64,000 nucleotides of DNA, taken from NCBI GenBank assembly GCA_944372115.1, contig CALVYH010000001.1, positions 1 to 64,000 of the forward strand, in the 5' to 3' direction. Shown piece by piece: positions 17,571-26,524 of the stretch. Positions within the stretch are counted from its first letter, which is position 1; every line of letters begins with the position of its first letter. The notes under the pieces were generated by a model, which saw only the letters and a program-made list of their open reading frames with translations, searched no databases and had not been told where the DNA came from. This DNA is from an uncultured Bacilli bacterium (GTDB lineage Bacteria; Bacillota_I; Bacilli_A; RFN20; CAG-826). Position numbers and translations under genes: made by a program.

Positions 17571-18053
17571 TTAACGTTCGATATCTCCTTCAGTAATTAT
17601 TAAAAAAGTTTTTAAATCATTAGGATTTATTTTAACTTGTTTTCCAACTTCTCCAGCACTCATATAGATATATGGATGAAGAAAAAAAGTTGAATTTACT
17701 GTAATTTCTAAATTTGGTTTTAATAATCCAACCATAGAACAACCGCCATGAACATAACTTGTAATTGGTTTCATCTCTTTTTCATGAGCCATTTCTAAAG
17801 CTTTTTCATTTTTTAATTTAGCACATTTTTTTAAGTCTAATTCCTTATTAACTTCAATAACAAAAATATAATATTTAAAGGGCGATTTAGAAGTTCTAAC
17901 TAAAAGAGTTTTATAACAAGTTAAAGGATCTTCATTCAATAATGAAGCTATTTCATTTCCACTTAATCTAGTTTTTGAATCGTATTCAAAAAGTTCATAA
18001 TTTATTTTATGATGATCTAGAATTTTTGTGACATTAGTAGTAGTTTTTTTCAT
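17571..18053 (-). CDS. ybaK: YbaK/EbsC-family aminoacyl-tRNA deacylase
   Basis: 160 residues, one YbaK domain. Typical features are the N-terminal TNVTKILDHHKINYELFEY, YKTLLVRTSKSP with the catalytic-pocket Lys, and SYVHGGCSMVGLLKP near residue 100. These proteins hydrolyse mischarged Cys-tRNA(Pro) in trans. It is downstream of thrS but separated from it by a terminator, with GAGAAA as a weak RBS 8 bases before the ATG. Confidence 0.88.
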   Translation of the reverse strand: MKKTTTNVTKILDHHKINYELFEYDSKTRLSGNEIASLLNEDPLTCYKTLLVRTSKSPFKYYIFVIEVNKELDLKKCAKLKNEKALEMAHEKEMKPITSYVHGGCSMVGLLKPNLEITVNSTFFLHPYIYMSAGEVGKQVKINPNDLKTFLIITEGDIER

Positions 18054-18075
18054 AAATATAATTTCTCTTATTCTG

Positions 18076-18110
18076 AAAAAGATTCACCAAAATATGGTGA
18101 ATCTTTTTTT
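18076..18110 (-). terminator. Terminator of thrS (probably bidirectional)
   Basis: AAAAAGATTCACC and GGTGAATCTTTTT form a perfect 13-bp stem with a 7-base loop. A/T runs lie on both sides, so it can end transcription on either strand. It lies directly after the thrS stop. Confidence 0.85.
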
Positions 18111-18113
18111 TAA

Positions 18114-20036
18114 TTAGATAGATTTAGGATCAATTAAGAATTCTTTGTTATTAATTTCCTTATGGATTTTTGAAATGAACTCATCGACTGATAAAGGAAT
18201 TTGCTTTTCATCACCAAATTTACGATATGTAACTGAATTATTTTCTTTTTCTTTATCGCCAATAACTAATGTGTAAGGAGTTTTTTTAATAATAGAATTT
18301 CTCATTCTATAACCAAGTTTTTCTTCACTTGCATCTAAAGTTACTCTAAATCCTTCGTTTTCTAATCTTTCTTTAAGCTTATTTGCATAATCTAAATGGA
18401 AGTTGTTATTAACTGGAAGGATATTAATTTGATTTGGGGCAATCCAAAGAGGGAATGCACCGCCAAAATGTTCAGTAATAATACCAATAAATCTTTCAAA
18501 TGAACCTAAAATTGCTCTATGAAGCATAACTGGTCTTTCTTTTTCACCATTAGCATTGATATAAGTACAATCAAATCTTTCTGGAAGATTCATATCGAGT
18601 TGGATGGTACCACATTGCCAAATTCTGCCCATACAATCTTTTAATTTGAAATCTAGTTTTGGTCCATAGAAAGCACCATCTCCAGGATTAATTGTTAATT
18701 CTTTATTTGTAGCAACACAAGCATCATGTAAAATCTTTTCGCTTTGTTCCCAAATAGCATCATCACCAATATAATCACTTTCTGGTTTAGTTGATAAAAC
18801 AATTGAGTAATCAAGACCAAATGTTGAATAAATTTCATCATATAGTTTTAATAATTTTTCAATTTCACTTTGAAGTTGATCTCTAGTACAGAAAATATGA
18901 GCATCATCTTGAGTAAAACATCTAACCCTAAATAAACCATTTAAAGCTCCGCTAGCTTCGTGTCTATGAACAAGTCCAAGTTCACCTAAACGAAGTGGTA
19001 AATCTTTATATGAATGAAGTTCACTATTATAAACAACTAATGCACCAGGACAATTCATTGGTTTAATAGCAAAATCTCTATCATCAACTTTAGTTGTGTA
19101 CATATTTTGTTTATAGTGATCCCAGTGACCAGAAGTTAACCATAATTCTTTTGAAAGAATAACAGGAGTAGTGATTAATTTATAACCGTGTTTTTGATGA
19201 ATTTCATACCACCAATTTTCAATTTGTCTTCTTAAAATTAATCCATTTGGTAAGAAGAATGGGAAACCTGGACCATATTCAGAAAGCATAAATAATCCTA
19301 ATTCTTTGCCAAGTTTTCTATGGTCTCTTTTTTTAGCTTCTTCTTTAATATGCTCAATATGTTCTAACTCTTCTTTAGAGAAACAAGAAATACCATAAAT
19401 TCTTGTTAATTGTTTATTTTTAGAATCGCCTCTCCAATATGCTCCAGCAATTGTATCAAGTTTAAAATGTTTAATAAAACCAGTTGATGGTACGTGAGGT
19501 CCCATACATAAATCAGTAAAATCGCCTTGAGTATAGGTTGAAATTGTGCCTTCAAGTTCGTTAATTAATTCAATTTTATAAGGATTATCTTTAAACATTT
19601 CTAAAGCTTCTTCTTTAGAAACTTCTTTACGAACAATATGTTCATTTTCTTTAGATAATTCTTTCATTTTAGCTTCAATTTTTAATAAATCATCTTCTTT
19701 TAAAACATAACTTCCAAAATCGATATCATAATAAAATCCATCTTCAATTGCAGGACCGATTCCAAGTTTTGCTTCTTTAAAAAGTGAAAGAACTGCTTGA
19801 GCTAAAAGATGAGCAGTTGAATGATTTAAAAGTTCAAAAGCTTCTTTTGATTTTGAAGTAATTATTTCAAAATCTCCTTCTTCAGGTAAAACTTGATATA
19901 AATCAAAAAGTTTACCATTTAATTTATATGCAAGAGCATTTTTTGCTAATGAAGTAGAAATTTTAGAAGCAACATCATGTCCATTTGAGCCGTTTTCTAC
20001 TTCAATAGATGATCCGTCTAATAATTTTAATAACAT
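18114..20036 (-). CDS. thrS: Threonyl-tRNA synthetase
   Basis: 640 residues, full length. The domains in order are TGS (about 1-62), the N2 editing domain with HSTAHLLAQAV (about 73) and the paired Cys-His site near residue 180, the class II catalytic core (about 240-535; motif 2 around RHEASGALNGLFRVR, CFTQDD) and the anticodon-binding domain (about 540-640). It charges tRNA-Thr. A T-box leader precedes it. Confidence 0.97.
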   Translation of the reverse strand: MLLKLLDGSSIEVENGSNGHDVASKISTSLAKNALAYKLNGKLFDLYQVLPEEGDFEIITSKSKEAFELLNHSTAHLLAQAVLSLFKEAKLGIGPAIEDGFYYDIDFGSYVLKEDDLLKIEAKMKELSKENEHIVRKEVSKEEALEMFKDNPYKIELINELEGTISTYTQGDFTDLCMGPHVPSTGFIKHFKLDTIAGAYWRGDSKNKQLTRIYGISCFSKEELEHIEHIKEEAKKRDHRKLGKELGLFMLSEYGPGFPFFLPNGLILRRQIENWWYEIHQKHGYKLITTPVILSKELWLTSGHWDHYKQNMYTTKVDDRDFAIKPMNCPGALVVYNSELHSYKDLPLRLGELGLVHRHEASGALNGLFRVRCFTQDDAHIFCTRDQLQSEIEKLLKLYDEIYSTFGLDYSIVLSTKPESDYIGDDAIWEQSEKILHDACVATNKELTINPGDGAFYGPKLDFKLKDCMGRIWQCGTIQLDMNLPERFDCTYINANGEKERPVMLHRAILGSFERFIGIITEHFGGAFPLWIAPNQINILPVNNNFHLDYANKLKERLENEGFRVTLDASEEKLGYRMRNSIIKKTPYTLVIGDKEKENNSVTYRKFGDEKQIPLSVDEFISKIHKEINNKEFLIDPKSI

Positions 20037-20041
20037 AAATT

Positions 20042-20311
20042 TTCTCCTTTAAAATAAAAAGTCCTTAGAAATACAATTTAAAATTGTTTTTCTAAGGACG
20101 AATGACTAACTTCGCGGTACCACCTTAGTTATAAATATTAATATATTTTAAATATTTATCGCTCATAGTTTCTTTTTTTCGATTAAAGAATTAACGTTAG
20201 GTTACCCTAAATGCTCCAAAGTGGTATTTATTATCTCTTTTAATAAAAACTTTCAGCTAATGTTTTTACTCTCTTTTAAAAGGTTAATAATAAACGTGTC
20301 TTTTTCAACGC
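20042..20311 (-). promoter_or_regulatory. T-box riboswitch, Thr-specific (thrS leader)
   Basis: The minus strand contains the T-box core AAGGTGGTACCGCG (20113-20126), which pairs with the tRNA acceptor end. A strong terminator hairpin follows (20061-20099, GTCCTTAGAAA with its complement), competing with the antiterminator. In stem I an ACC triplet (20223-20225) followed by A is the likely specifier, a Thr codon. Uncharged tRNA-Thr binding would allow read-through into thrS. Confidence 0.93.
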
Positions 20312-20317
20312 ACCAAT

Positions 20318-20345
20318 ATTTTAGTATTTTTATATATTTTTGCAA
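20318..20345 (-). promoter_or_regulatory. Promoter of thrS
   Basis: Minus strand: TTGCAA (20340-20345), 16-base spacer, TAAAAT (20318-20323), directly upstream of the T-box leader. Confidence 0.65.
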
Positions 20346-20355
20346 TATATTTTCT

Positions 20356-21816
20356 TTATAAAATATCTCTATCTTCAGGAAGTTGAACAATTCTCATGAA
20401 GTTTGTTCTTCCAGCACCAGTAGGAGTTCCTCCACCAATAAGGATATAATCTCCTGGCTTAAGTCCAAGGGCTTTAGCTTTAACTATAGCGATGACTTCC
20501 ATTTCTTCAATAAAGTCAGGCATTTTTTTAGATTTAATATAGGTAGAATAAATCCCCCAATATAAAGCATTTTGTCTAACGGTTGTAAGTTTATTTGAGA
20601 TAGAAAGAATTGGACAGCATGGTCTTGCTTTAGAAATTCTTCTTGAAGATCTACCAGTTTCAGTAAATGAAACGATTAATTTTGCATCAATAAGTTTTGC
20701 GGTGTTAGCAATAGCATTTGCAATTGCATCGTTATTATCTTTATTAGAAGTCTCGTAAGCTTGTCTTGCTAATGATTCATAATCTAATTCTTTTTCTGTA
20801 ACGCGGGCAATTTTAGTTTGCATTGCAACTGATTCTGCTGGATAGTCACCATTTGCTGATTCTCCTGAAAGCATAACGCAATCTGTTGATTCAAATATAG
20901 CTGTAGAAACATCACCAACTTCAGCTCTAGTAGGAATTGGAGAATGACACATAGAATCGAGCATTTGTGTTGCAGTAATAACCGGTTTTCCTCTTTCTCT
21001 ACATTTTTTAATTAAGTTTCTTTGAACAATAGGAACTTCCTCTTCAGGAATTTCAAGTCCTAAGTCACCTCTAGCGACCATAATTGCATCAGAAGCGTCA
21101 ACAATTTCGTCTAAGCAAGTCATAGCTTCGCAGTTTTCAATTTTAGAAATAATTTTGATTTCTGGATGATTGTGAGCTGCTAATAAACTTCTAATTGCTA
21201 AAACATCATTTGGATTTCTAACAAATGAGGCAGAAATAAAGTCGACGCCATGTTCACATCCCCAAATAAGATCTTGTTCATCTTTTTCAGAGATAAATTT
21301 CATTGATAATCTAACACCAGTACAATTAACACCTTTGTGGTTAGAAATTGGATGATCATTAAGAGCTTCACAAATAATTTCATGAGTTTTTTCATCTTTT
21401 CCAGTAACTAAATAATCAAGTTTTCCATCGTCGATTTTAATATGAGCGCCAATTTTAATATCATCATATAATCCAGGGAAGTTAACGCTAATTTTTTCAG
21501 GTGTTCCTAAAACTTCCTTCATGGAAATACGAGTGATTTGACCTTTTTTAATATCGATTTTACCATTTTCCATATCATGGCATCTGATTTCTGGACCTTT
21601 TGTATCAAGCATTACAGGAATATAAATTCCTTCTTTTTCTAATTCTCTTGCTTTTTCAAGTTTGCCTAAGTGTTCTTCATATGCACCGTGAGAGAAGTTA
21701 AGTCTCATTACATTCATTCCGTTTTCGATTAACTTTCTTAACATAGGCATATCTTGAGAAGAAGGACCAATTGTACAAACAATTTTTGTTTTCTTTGTGA
21801 TGTTTTCTTTTAACAT
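20356..21816 (-). CDS. pyk: Pyruvate kinase
   Basis: 486 residues. The N-terminus TKIVCTIGPSS and NVMRLNFSHG are the family start. ISKIENCEAM holds the catalytic Lys and metal-binding Glu, and DAIMVARGDLGLEIP and TATQMLDSM complete the active site. The C-terminal ~130 residues are the allosteric domain (SFTETGRSSRRISKARP). It converts phosphoenolpyruvate and ADP to pyruvate and ATP. It follows pfkA by 12 bases in one operon, with GGGAG as RBS. Confidence 0.97.
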   Translation of the reverse strand: MLKENITKKTKIVCTIGPSSQDMPMLRKLIENGMNVMRLNFSHGAYEEHLGKLEKARELEKEGIYIPVMLDTKGPEIRCHDMENGKIDIKKGQITRISMKEVLGTPEKISVNFPGLYDDIKIGAHIKIDDGKLDYLVTGKDEKTHEIICEALNDHPISNHKGVNCTGVRLSMKFISEKDEQDLIWGCEHGVDFISASFVRNPNDVLAIRSLLAAHNHPEIKIISKIENCEAMTCLDEIVDASDAIMVARGDLGLEIPEEEVPIVQRNLIKKCRERGKPVITATQMLDSMCHSPIPTRAEVGDVSTAIFESTDCVMLSGESANGDYPAESVAMQTKIARVTEKELDYESLARQAYETSNKDNNDAIANAIANTAKLIDAKLIVSFTETGRSSRRISKARPCCPILSISNKLTTVRQNALYWGIYSTYIKSKKMPDFIEEMEVIAIVKAKALGLKPGDYILIGGGTPTGAGRTNFMRIVQLPEDRDIL

Positions 21817-21828
21817 ATTTTTCTCCCT

Positions 21829-22791
21829 TTATTTAACTAAATCATGTAATTTATAGAAATCCATGTGCTTGTTTCTTTCGAGTTTTAATGCATCATAGAT
21901 ATCAGTATAAACTAATTTATTTTCATGGATTCCAACACATACACCACCAATTCCTTGGTCTAATAATTCAACAGCATAAGCACCCATTCTAAAAGAGTTA
22001 ACTCTTTCCATAGCGGTAGGTTTTCCACCTCTTTGAATATGTCCTAAAACAGTTGCTCTTGCTTCCCAATTTGTATTTGCGTTGATGTCTTTTTCTAATT
22101 CTTTAACATCAAGTAATTTTTCAGCAACTAATATAATAAATGATTCTTTTCCATTTTCTAATGCTTTATTCATTCTTTTATATAAAGCTTCTTTATCAGT
22201 TAATGGATGATCACATGTAAAAATTTCTTCGGCATTTGTTGCTAAACCAGCAAAAATAGTTAAATCTGGGCAATGATTTCCCATTATTTCAATAATTCCA
22301 CATCTATTATGTGAAGTCATTGTATCTCTAATGTTGTCGATTGCATTAACAACAGTATTTAAAGCGGTATCAAATCCAATTGTATAATCGCTTGAAGCGA
22401 TATCATTATCAATTGTTCCTGGAAGACCAACGCAATTAATACCCATTTCGGTTAATTTTTTTGCTCCCATATAAGAACCATCTCCACCAATAACTATTAA
22501 TGCTTCAATGCCTTCTTCTTTTAAAGCATCAACAGCTTTTTGCCTAACTGACTCTTCTTTAAATTCTGGTAAACGAGCTGTTTTAATAGCAGTGCCACCA
22601 ACATTCATCTTATCTTCGATGAAATTCTTATCAACTTTTTTAAAATTATTATTAATTAAACCCTTGTAGCCATCGTATACAACATACATATCTTTATTTA
22701 AAGAAACGCCTGCTTTAACTGCTCCAATGACTGTGGCATTCATGCCTGGAGCATCGCCACCACTAGTTAGGATTCCAATTTTTTTAACCAT
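21829..22791 (-). CDS. pfkA: ATP-dependent 6-phosphofructokinase
   Basis: 320 residues, the usual bacterial PfkA length. Motifs are GILTSGGDAPGMNA (N-terminus), IGGDGSYMGA (ATP site), PGTIDNDI with the catalytic Asp, EIMGNHCPDLTIFAGLA, and LGHIQRGG near the C-terminus. The Gly in GGDGS points to ATP rather than PPi as donor. It commits fructose-6-phosphate to glycolysis and is the first gene of a pfkA-pyk operon. RBS AGGAGA is 7 bases before the ATG. Confidence 0.96.
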   Translation of the reverse strand: MVKKIGILTSGGDAPGMNATVIGAVKAGVSLNKDMYVVYDGYKGLINNNFKKVDKNFIEDKMNVGGTAIKTARLPEFKEESVRQKAVDALKEEGIEALIVIGGDGSYMGAKKLTEMGINCVGLPGTIDNDIASSDYTIGFDTALNTVVNAIDNIRDTMTSHNRCGIIEIMGNHCPDLTIFAGLATNAEEIFTCDHPLTDKEALYKRMNKALENGKESFIILVAEKLLDVKELEKDINANTNWEARATVLGHIQRGGKPTAMERVNSFRMGAYAVELLDQGIGGVCVGIHENKLVYTDIYDALKLERNKHMDFYKLHDLVK

Positions 22792-22820
22792 AATTAAATC
22801 TCCTAAAATTAAACAATGAT

Positions 22821-22861
22821 ATTATAATATTTTCGTATTTTTAAATAAATATATTTATTTA
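22821..22861 (-). promoter_or_regulatory. pfkA promoter region with a 20-bp palindrome
   Basis: On the minus strand TATAAT (22821-22826) is a consensus -10. The -35 position (about 22844-22849) is TTTATT, a weak match. It lies inside a perfect 20-bp palindrome, TAAATAAATA followed by TATTTATTTA (22842-22861), which could be an operator or simply A/T-rich sequence. Confidence 0.45.
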
Positions 22862-23002
22862 TAGATAGAATAATTGGTTAAAAATCAATATTTTTTAAAG
22901 AATGAAATGATGAAAATTTACTAATAAATTACTTAAAATATACTAAAAATTATTTTTATATTTTTAATAAAGTTTTAACTTAATTTACTAACTTAATGAA
23001 TG

Positions 23003-23008
23003 TATAAT
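23003..23008 (+). promoter_or_regulatory. -10 element with leaderless layout for the DnaB-like gene
   Basis: TATAAT ends 9 bases before the ATG at 23018, so the message would begin at or next to the start codon. No RBS is present. The -35 region (TTAATT) is weak. Confidence 0.55.
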
Positions 23009-23017
23009 TTAAAGACT

Positions 23018-24235
23018 ATGGAAGATAATATTTATTACATTGAAAAAGAAGATAGCAATCCAGAAGACTATTTAACGTATTTTAAAGATTATTATTTACC
23101 TATTGTTGGAGGCAAAGCTTTTTTGCTTTATATAAGTTTTAAAAATATGCTAGATGAAAAGATTAGTGAAAATAAACTTATAAATTTATTATCACTTTCT
23201 AAAACCGATTTTATATACGCTCGACAAATTTTAGAAGGAATCGGTTTAATTTCTACTTTTCAAAATGGAAATAACTATTTAATTTTATTAAATCCTGTAT
23301 TGCCACCATCTGTTTTTTTTAATAAAAAACATCTTTGTAGTGCTCTTTTATCTGCACTCGATAATAATAAAAAAGAATACGATAAAATTATCGATAAATA
23401 TAAAATAAAATATGAATTAAGCAACTATGAAAATATTTCATCATCTTTTTTAGATATTTATAATATCGAAATGAAAAAAGAAGATGCTAACGATTATCGT
23501 ATATCATTAAAAGCTGATAATTCTAATAATAATTTTTCTTTTGTTATCTTTTTAAAAGAATTAAAAAAGAATTCTCAAATAAACCCAAAAATGTTAAAAG
23601 ATTCTGATCAAGAAAAAATCGAATCTTTAGCTAATTTATATGGTGTAAATGAAGTTGAAATGGCTAGATATATTACTATTTTTTTTAATCTTTTAGAAAA
23701 AGAACACCCAATTAATTATGATGAATTAGAAAAAGAAATTATTAAAAATTCAACTGTTTCTCAAGTAAAACTTAATAATATCGATAATAATAAAACTAAA
23801 AAAATTAAATCTAATAATGAATTGATAAAATATTATCAAGCGATTAGTCCACTTAATTTTTTAAGAGAAACATTAAATGGAAAAGAACCTTCTAATTTTG
23901 AGAAAAATATTATTATGATGCTTTCAAATACGTATCATTTTAGTAACGATATGATTGTTGCAATTTTAGATTACGCATTAAAAAAAGATAAAAATCGTCT
24001 TTTTAAAAATAATATTGAAACATATTCCGATGCTTTAATTAGAAATGGTGTAAATGATATTTATTCTTTGTTAGAAAATCTTTATAACAATAATTCTATT
24101 AAGGAAGTTTATAAAGAAAAAAATGAATTGGTTAAGGAAAAAGAGAAAAAAGAAGAACAATTAAGTTTATTTGATTATAATGATAAGGATGTTAATATTA
24201 TCATTCCTTCAGATGATGATGATTTTGATATTTAA
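23018..24235 (+). CDS. Replication initiation / helicase-loading protein, DnaB (DnaD-like) family
   Basis: 405 residues from the ATG at 23018; an ATG at 23000 is rejected because a TATAAT box overlaps it. An N-terminal winged-helix-like region (about 10-110: YFKDYYLPIVGG, then KAFLLYISF) is followed by a middle region. A C-terminal DnaD/DnaB-type domain lies near 280-355 (YYQAISPLNFLRETLNG, FSNDMIVAILDYAL), then an acidic tail. In Firmicutes this protein works with DnaD and DnaI to load the replicative helicase. The dnaI-like gene follows by 5 bases, matching the usual dnaB-dnaI pairing. Confidence 0.8.
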   Translation: MEDNIYYIEKEDSNPEDYLTYFKDYYLPIVGGKAFLLYISFKNMLDEKISENKLINLLSLSKTDFIYARQILEGIGLISTFQNGNNYLILLNPVLPPSVFFNKKHLCSALLSALDNNKKEYDKIIDKYKIKYELSNYENISSSFLDIYNIEMKKEDANDYRISLKADNSNNNFSFVIFLKELKKNSQINPKMLKDSDQEKIESLANLYGVNEVEMARYITIFFNLLEKEHPINYDELEKEIIKNSTVSQVKLNNIDNNKTKKIKSNNELIKYYQAISPLNFLRETLNGKEPSNFEKNIIMMLSNTYHFSNDMIVAILDYALKKDKNRLFKNNIETYSDALIRNGVNDIYSLLENLYNNNSIKEVYKEKNELVKEKEKKEEQLSLFDYNDKDVNIIIPSDDDDFDI

Positions 24236-24240
24236 AATTT

Positions 24241-25140
24241 ATGGAAAAGTTAAAATTTAAAATAGAAGATGAAACAACTGAAATGAGTAAATATCGCGAA
24301 GAAGCTCTTGCCTCTATTTTAAACGATGAACCTTTTTTAAATATTGTTAAAACTGACGGATTCACAATTGAAGAAATTAAAGAAAATGTTGGTAAATTTG
24401 ATCGTTATCATAAATCTTATTTAAAAAACTTAGAATTAAAAAAATATGAAGATTGTAAAAAGCAAAATTTATATTTTATGTATTTTTTAAAAAAAGATGA
24501 AGATGGATTTATGATTGAATTAAATCGTGAATTTGATGCATTTCATCGTTATATGGAATATGCAAAAAGGTTTATTTATAGCGACTTTGATATTAATAAT
24601 CTTTATAATTTGAAATTTAATAATATTCCTCGAGAAAAGTTATCTATTGAATTAAAAAAATCAGTTAATGAAGGAGTTCATAATTTTTATATTCATGGTT
24701 CTCATTCAACTTTTAAGACAATGAGTGCAATAGCTTTAAGTAATTTTTTTGTTAGAAGAATTAAAAATGATCTTGATAGAATTGCTTTTATTAATGTTCC
24801 AAAAAGATTTAACGAACTAAAAGATTTATTTTTTAGTAATGATAAAGATATTTTTCAAAAAAATATTGAAATGTTTTCAAGTGTTAAATATCTCGTTTTA
24901 GATTCTTTAGGTGAAGAATATCGAAACGAAATTACTCGCGATCTTATTTTGCTTCCTATTTTAAGAAATAGAGCAAAAAATAAGGAACTTTATACTATTA
25001 TTACAAGTCCATATGATATAAATGATTTAAAAAAAGTATATACATTAAAAGATAATAATTCTTTATCTGCTTCAGAGATTGTAGAATTTATTGCGTTAAT
25101 TAAATTTAAAAATATTTTAAGCGGTAAATTGGAACTTTAA
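24241..25140 (+). CDS. dnaI: Primosomal DnaI-like protein with a degenerate Walker A motif
   Basis: 299 residues. The N-terminal ~110 residues would contact the helicase. The C-terminal part is a DnaC/DnaI-type AAA+ fold. Where Walker A is expected the sequence is HGSHSTFKT (Gly153 to Thr160): Lys159 and Thr160 are kept, but the two inner glycines of GxxGxGK[S/T] are Ser156 and Phe158. Walker B is KYLVLDSLGEE and the sensor region ITRDLILLPILRNRAKN looks normal. It likely loads helicase together with the DnaB-like protein. No Shine-Dalgarno sequence. Its stop region overlaps that of the convergent mutM/coaE gene by 4 bases. Confidence 0.8.
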   Translation: MEKLKFKIEDETTEMSKYREEALASILNDEPFLNIVKTDGFTIEEIKENVGKFDRYHKSYLKNLELKKYEDCKKQNLYFMYFLKKDEDGFMIELNREFDAFHRYMEYAKRFIYSDFDINNLYNLKFNNIPREKLSIELKKSVNEGVHNFYIHGSHSTFKTMSAIALSNFFVRRIKNDLDRIAFINVPKRFNELKDLFFSNDKDIFQKNIEMFSSVKYLVLDSLGEEYRNEITRDLILLPILRNRAKNKELYTIITSPYDINDLKKVYTLKDNNSLSASEIVEFIALIKFKNILSGKLEL

Positions 25141-26522
25141 TTTTCTAATATTTTATCTATTTTTTTGAATAACTCCTCTTTTGAGGAATTATTTTCAATT
25201 AAATAAACATTTTCATTCTTCTTATAATCAAAATCATTATTTAATTTTATAGAAGAATTAATGTTTTTTTCTCCACGAATGTTTAAATTTTCTAGTTGCT
25301 TTTCTTTAGAAAGAGTTATAACAATAATTTTTTTAAACATATATTCAAAATGAGCTTTAAAAAGAAGTGGCACTTCAATAGCAATCTTATCATTTTCATT
25401 AATTAATTTGATTAATTTATCTTCTAATATTGGATAAATAAAATCTTCAATTTTTTGCTTGACTAAAGGATTTTTAACCATTAATTCTTTAGCTTTTTTT
25501 CTTGAATCTTCATTTAATACATCAAAATTAAAACCTAAAATTTTAGAAACTTTATTTCTAATATAAGGCTCTTCATATAAAGAATGAACTACTTTATCTG
25601 ATGAAACTATTAAATATTTTTTAGATTTTAAATAATTTAAAACTGTTGATTTTCCACTTCCAATAGGCCCTGTTATTCCTATAGCCTTTTGCAATGAATG
25701 ATTTATTTGACAATTTGGGCAAAAAGTAGTGCCTCTTCCTCCTAAAAATATTTTATGAAATTTTGTACCACATTTTGGACATGTTTCTCCTACCTTTCCA
25801 TAACAAAGTAATTCGTTTTGAAATTTTCCATCGATTCCATTACTTGAAAAAGAGTGAACAGTAGATCCGCCTAATTTTATTGCTTTATCAAGAACTATTT
25901 TGGCGTTTTTAAATATCTCTATAAATTGTTCATTTTTTAATTCATTCCCTTTTGTTAAAGGATTAATATTAGAACGATAAAGAGTTTCGTCTGCATAAAT
26001 ATTTCCAATTCCACACATAATTGATTGATCAAGCAAAAGTTCTTTTATCGGTTTTTTTCTTTTTAATTTTTTAAATAGTGTTTCATAATCTTTTTCTTCA
26101 ACTTTATTTGCTTCAATACCTAGTTTTTGCATCATTGGTAAAGAATGTATTTCTTTTTTATTAGTTAGATACATTAATCCAAATTTTCTAGTGTCATTAA
26201 AAGAAAGAGAAGTTGAATCGTCGAAATAAAATATTAAAGTTGTTGAAGAAATTCGAGGATTTTTATTGCTTTGATTATAAGAAAATTTCCCTTCCATTCT
26301 TAAATGAATTATTAAAATAAAGTCATCACTTAAATCAAAAAATAAATATTTTCCATATCTTTGAATATTTAATATTTTTTTATTAATAATGTCTTTTTTA
26401 AAAATTTCTATATTGGATTGAATTAGTCTATCATAAAAAATATCAACTTTTTGAATAGTTTTATATTGAATAAGTGGCAAAATAGTATTTTTAACAGTTT
26501 CTACTTCAGGTAATTCAGGCAT
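25137..26522 (-). CDS. mutM-coaE: Fusion: formamidopyrimidine-DNA glycosylase (MutM) plus dephospho-CoA kinase (CoaE)
   Basis: 461 residues, one uninterrupted frame. Residues 1-275 are a full MutM: the start PELPEVE with catalytic Pro2/Glu3, GIGNIYADE, and a C-terminal zinc finger (CPKCG then CPNCQ). It excises oxidised purines from DNA. Six residues later a complete CoaE begins with GITGPIGSGKST (P-loop near 284) and runs to the end (DKVVHSLYEEP, EVPLLFKAHFEYMF). It phosphorylates dephospho-CoA, the last step of CoA synthesis. The genes are neighbours in many Bacilli; here no stop or start separates them. It is the last gene of the ackA-nrnA-dnaE-polA run. Confidence 0.92.
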   Translation of the reverse strand: MPELPEVETVKNTILPLIQYKTIQKVDIFYDRLIQSNIEIFKKDIINKKILNIQRYGKYLFFDLSDDFILIIHLRMEGKFSYNQSNKNPRISSTTLIFYFDDSTSLSFNDTRKFGLMYLTNKKEIHSLPMMQKLGIEANKVEEKDYETLFKKLKRKKPIKELLLDQSIMCGIGNIYADETLYRSNINPLTKGNELKNEQFIEIFKNAKIVLDKAIKLGGSTVHSFSSNGIDGKFQNELLCYGKVGETCPKCGTKFHKIFLGGRGTTFCPNCQINHSLQKAIGITGPIGSGKSTVLNYLKSKKYLIVSSDKVVHSLYEEPYIRNKVSKILGFNFDVLNEDSRKKAKELMVKNPLVKQKIEDFIYPILEDKLIKLINENDKIAIEVPLLFKAHFEYMFKKIIVITLSKEKQLENLNIRGEKNINSSIKLNNDFDYKKNENVYLIENNSSKEELFKKIDKILEN

Positions 26523-26524
26523 AA

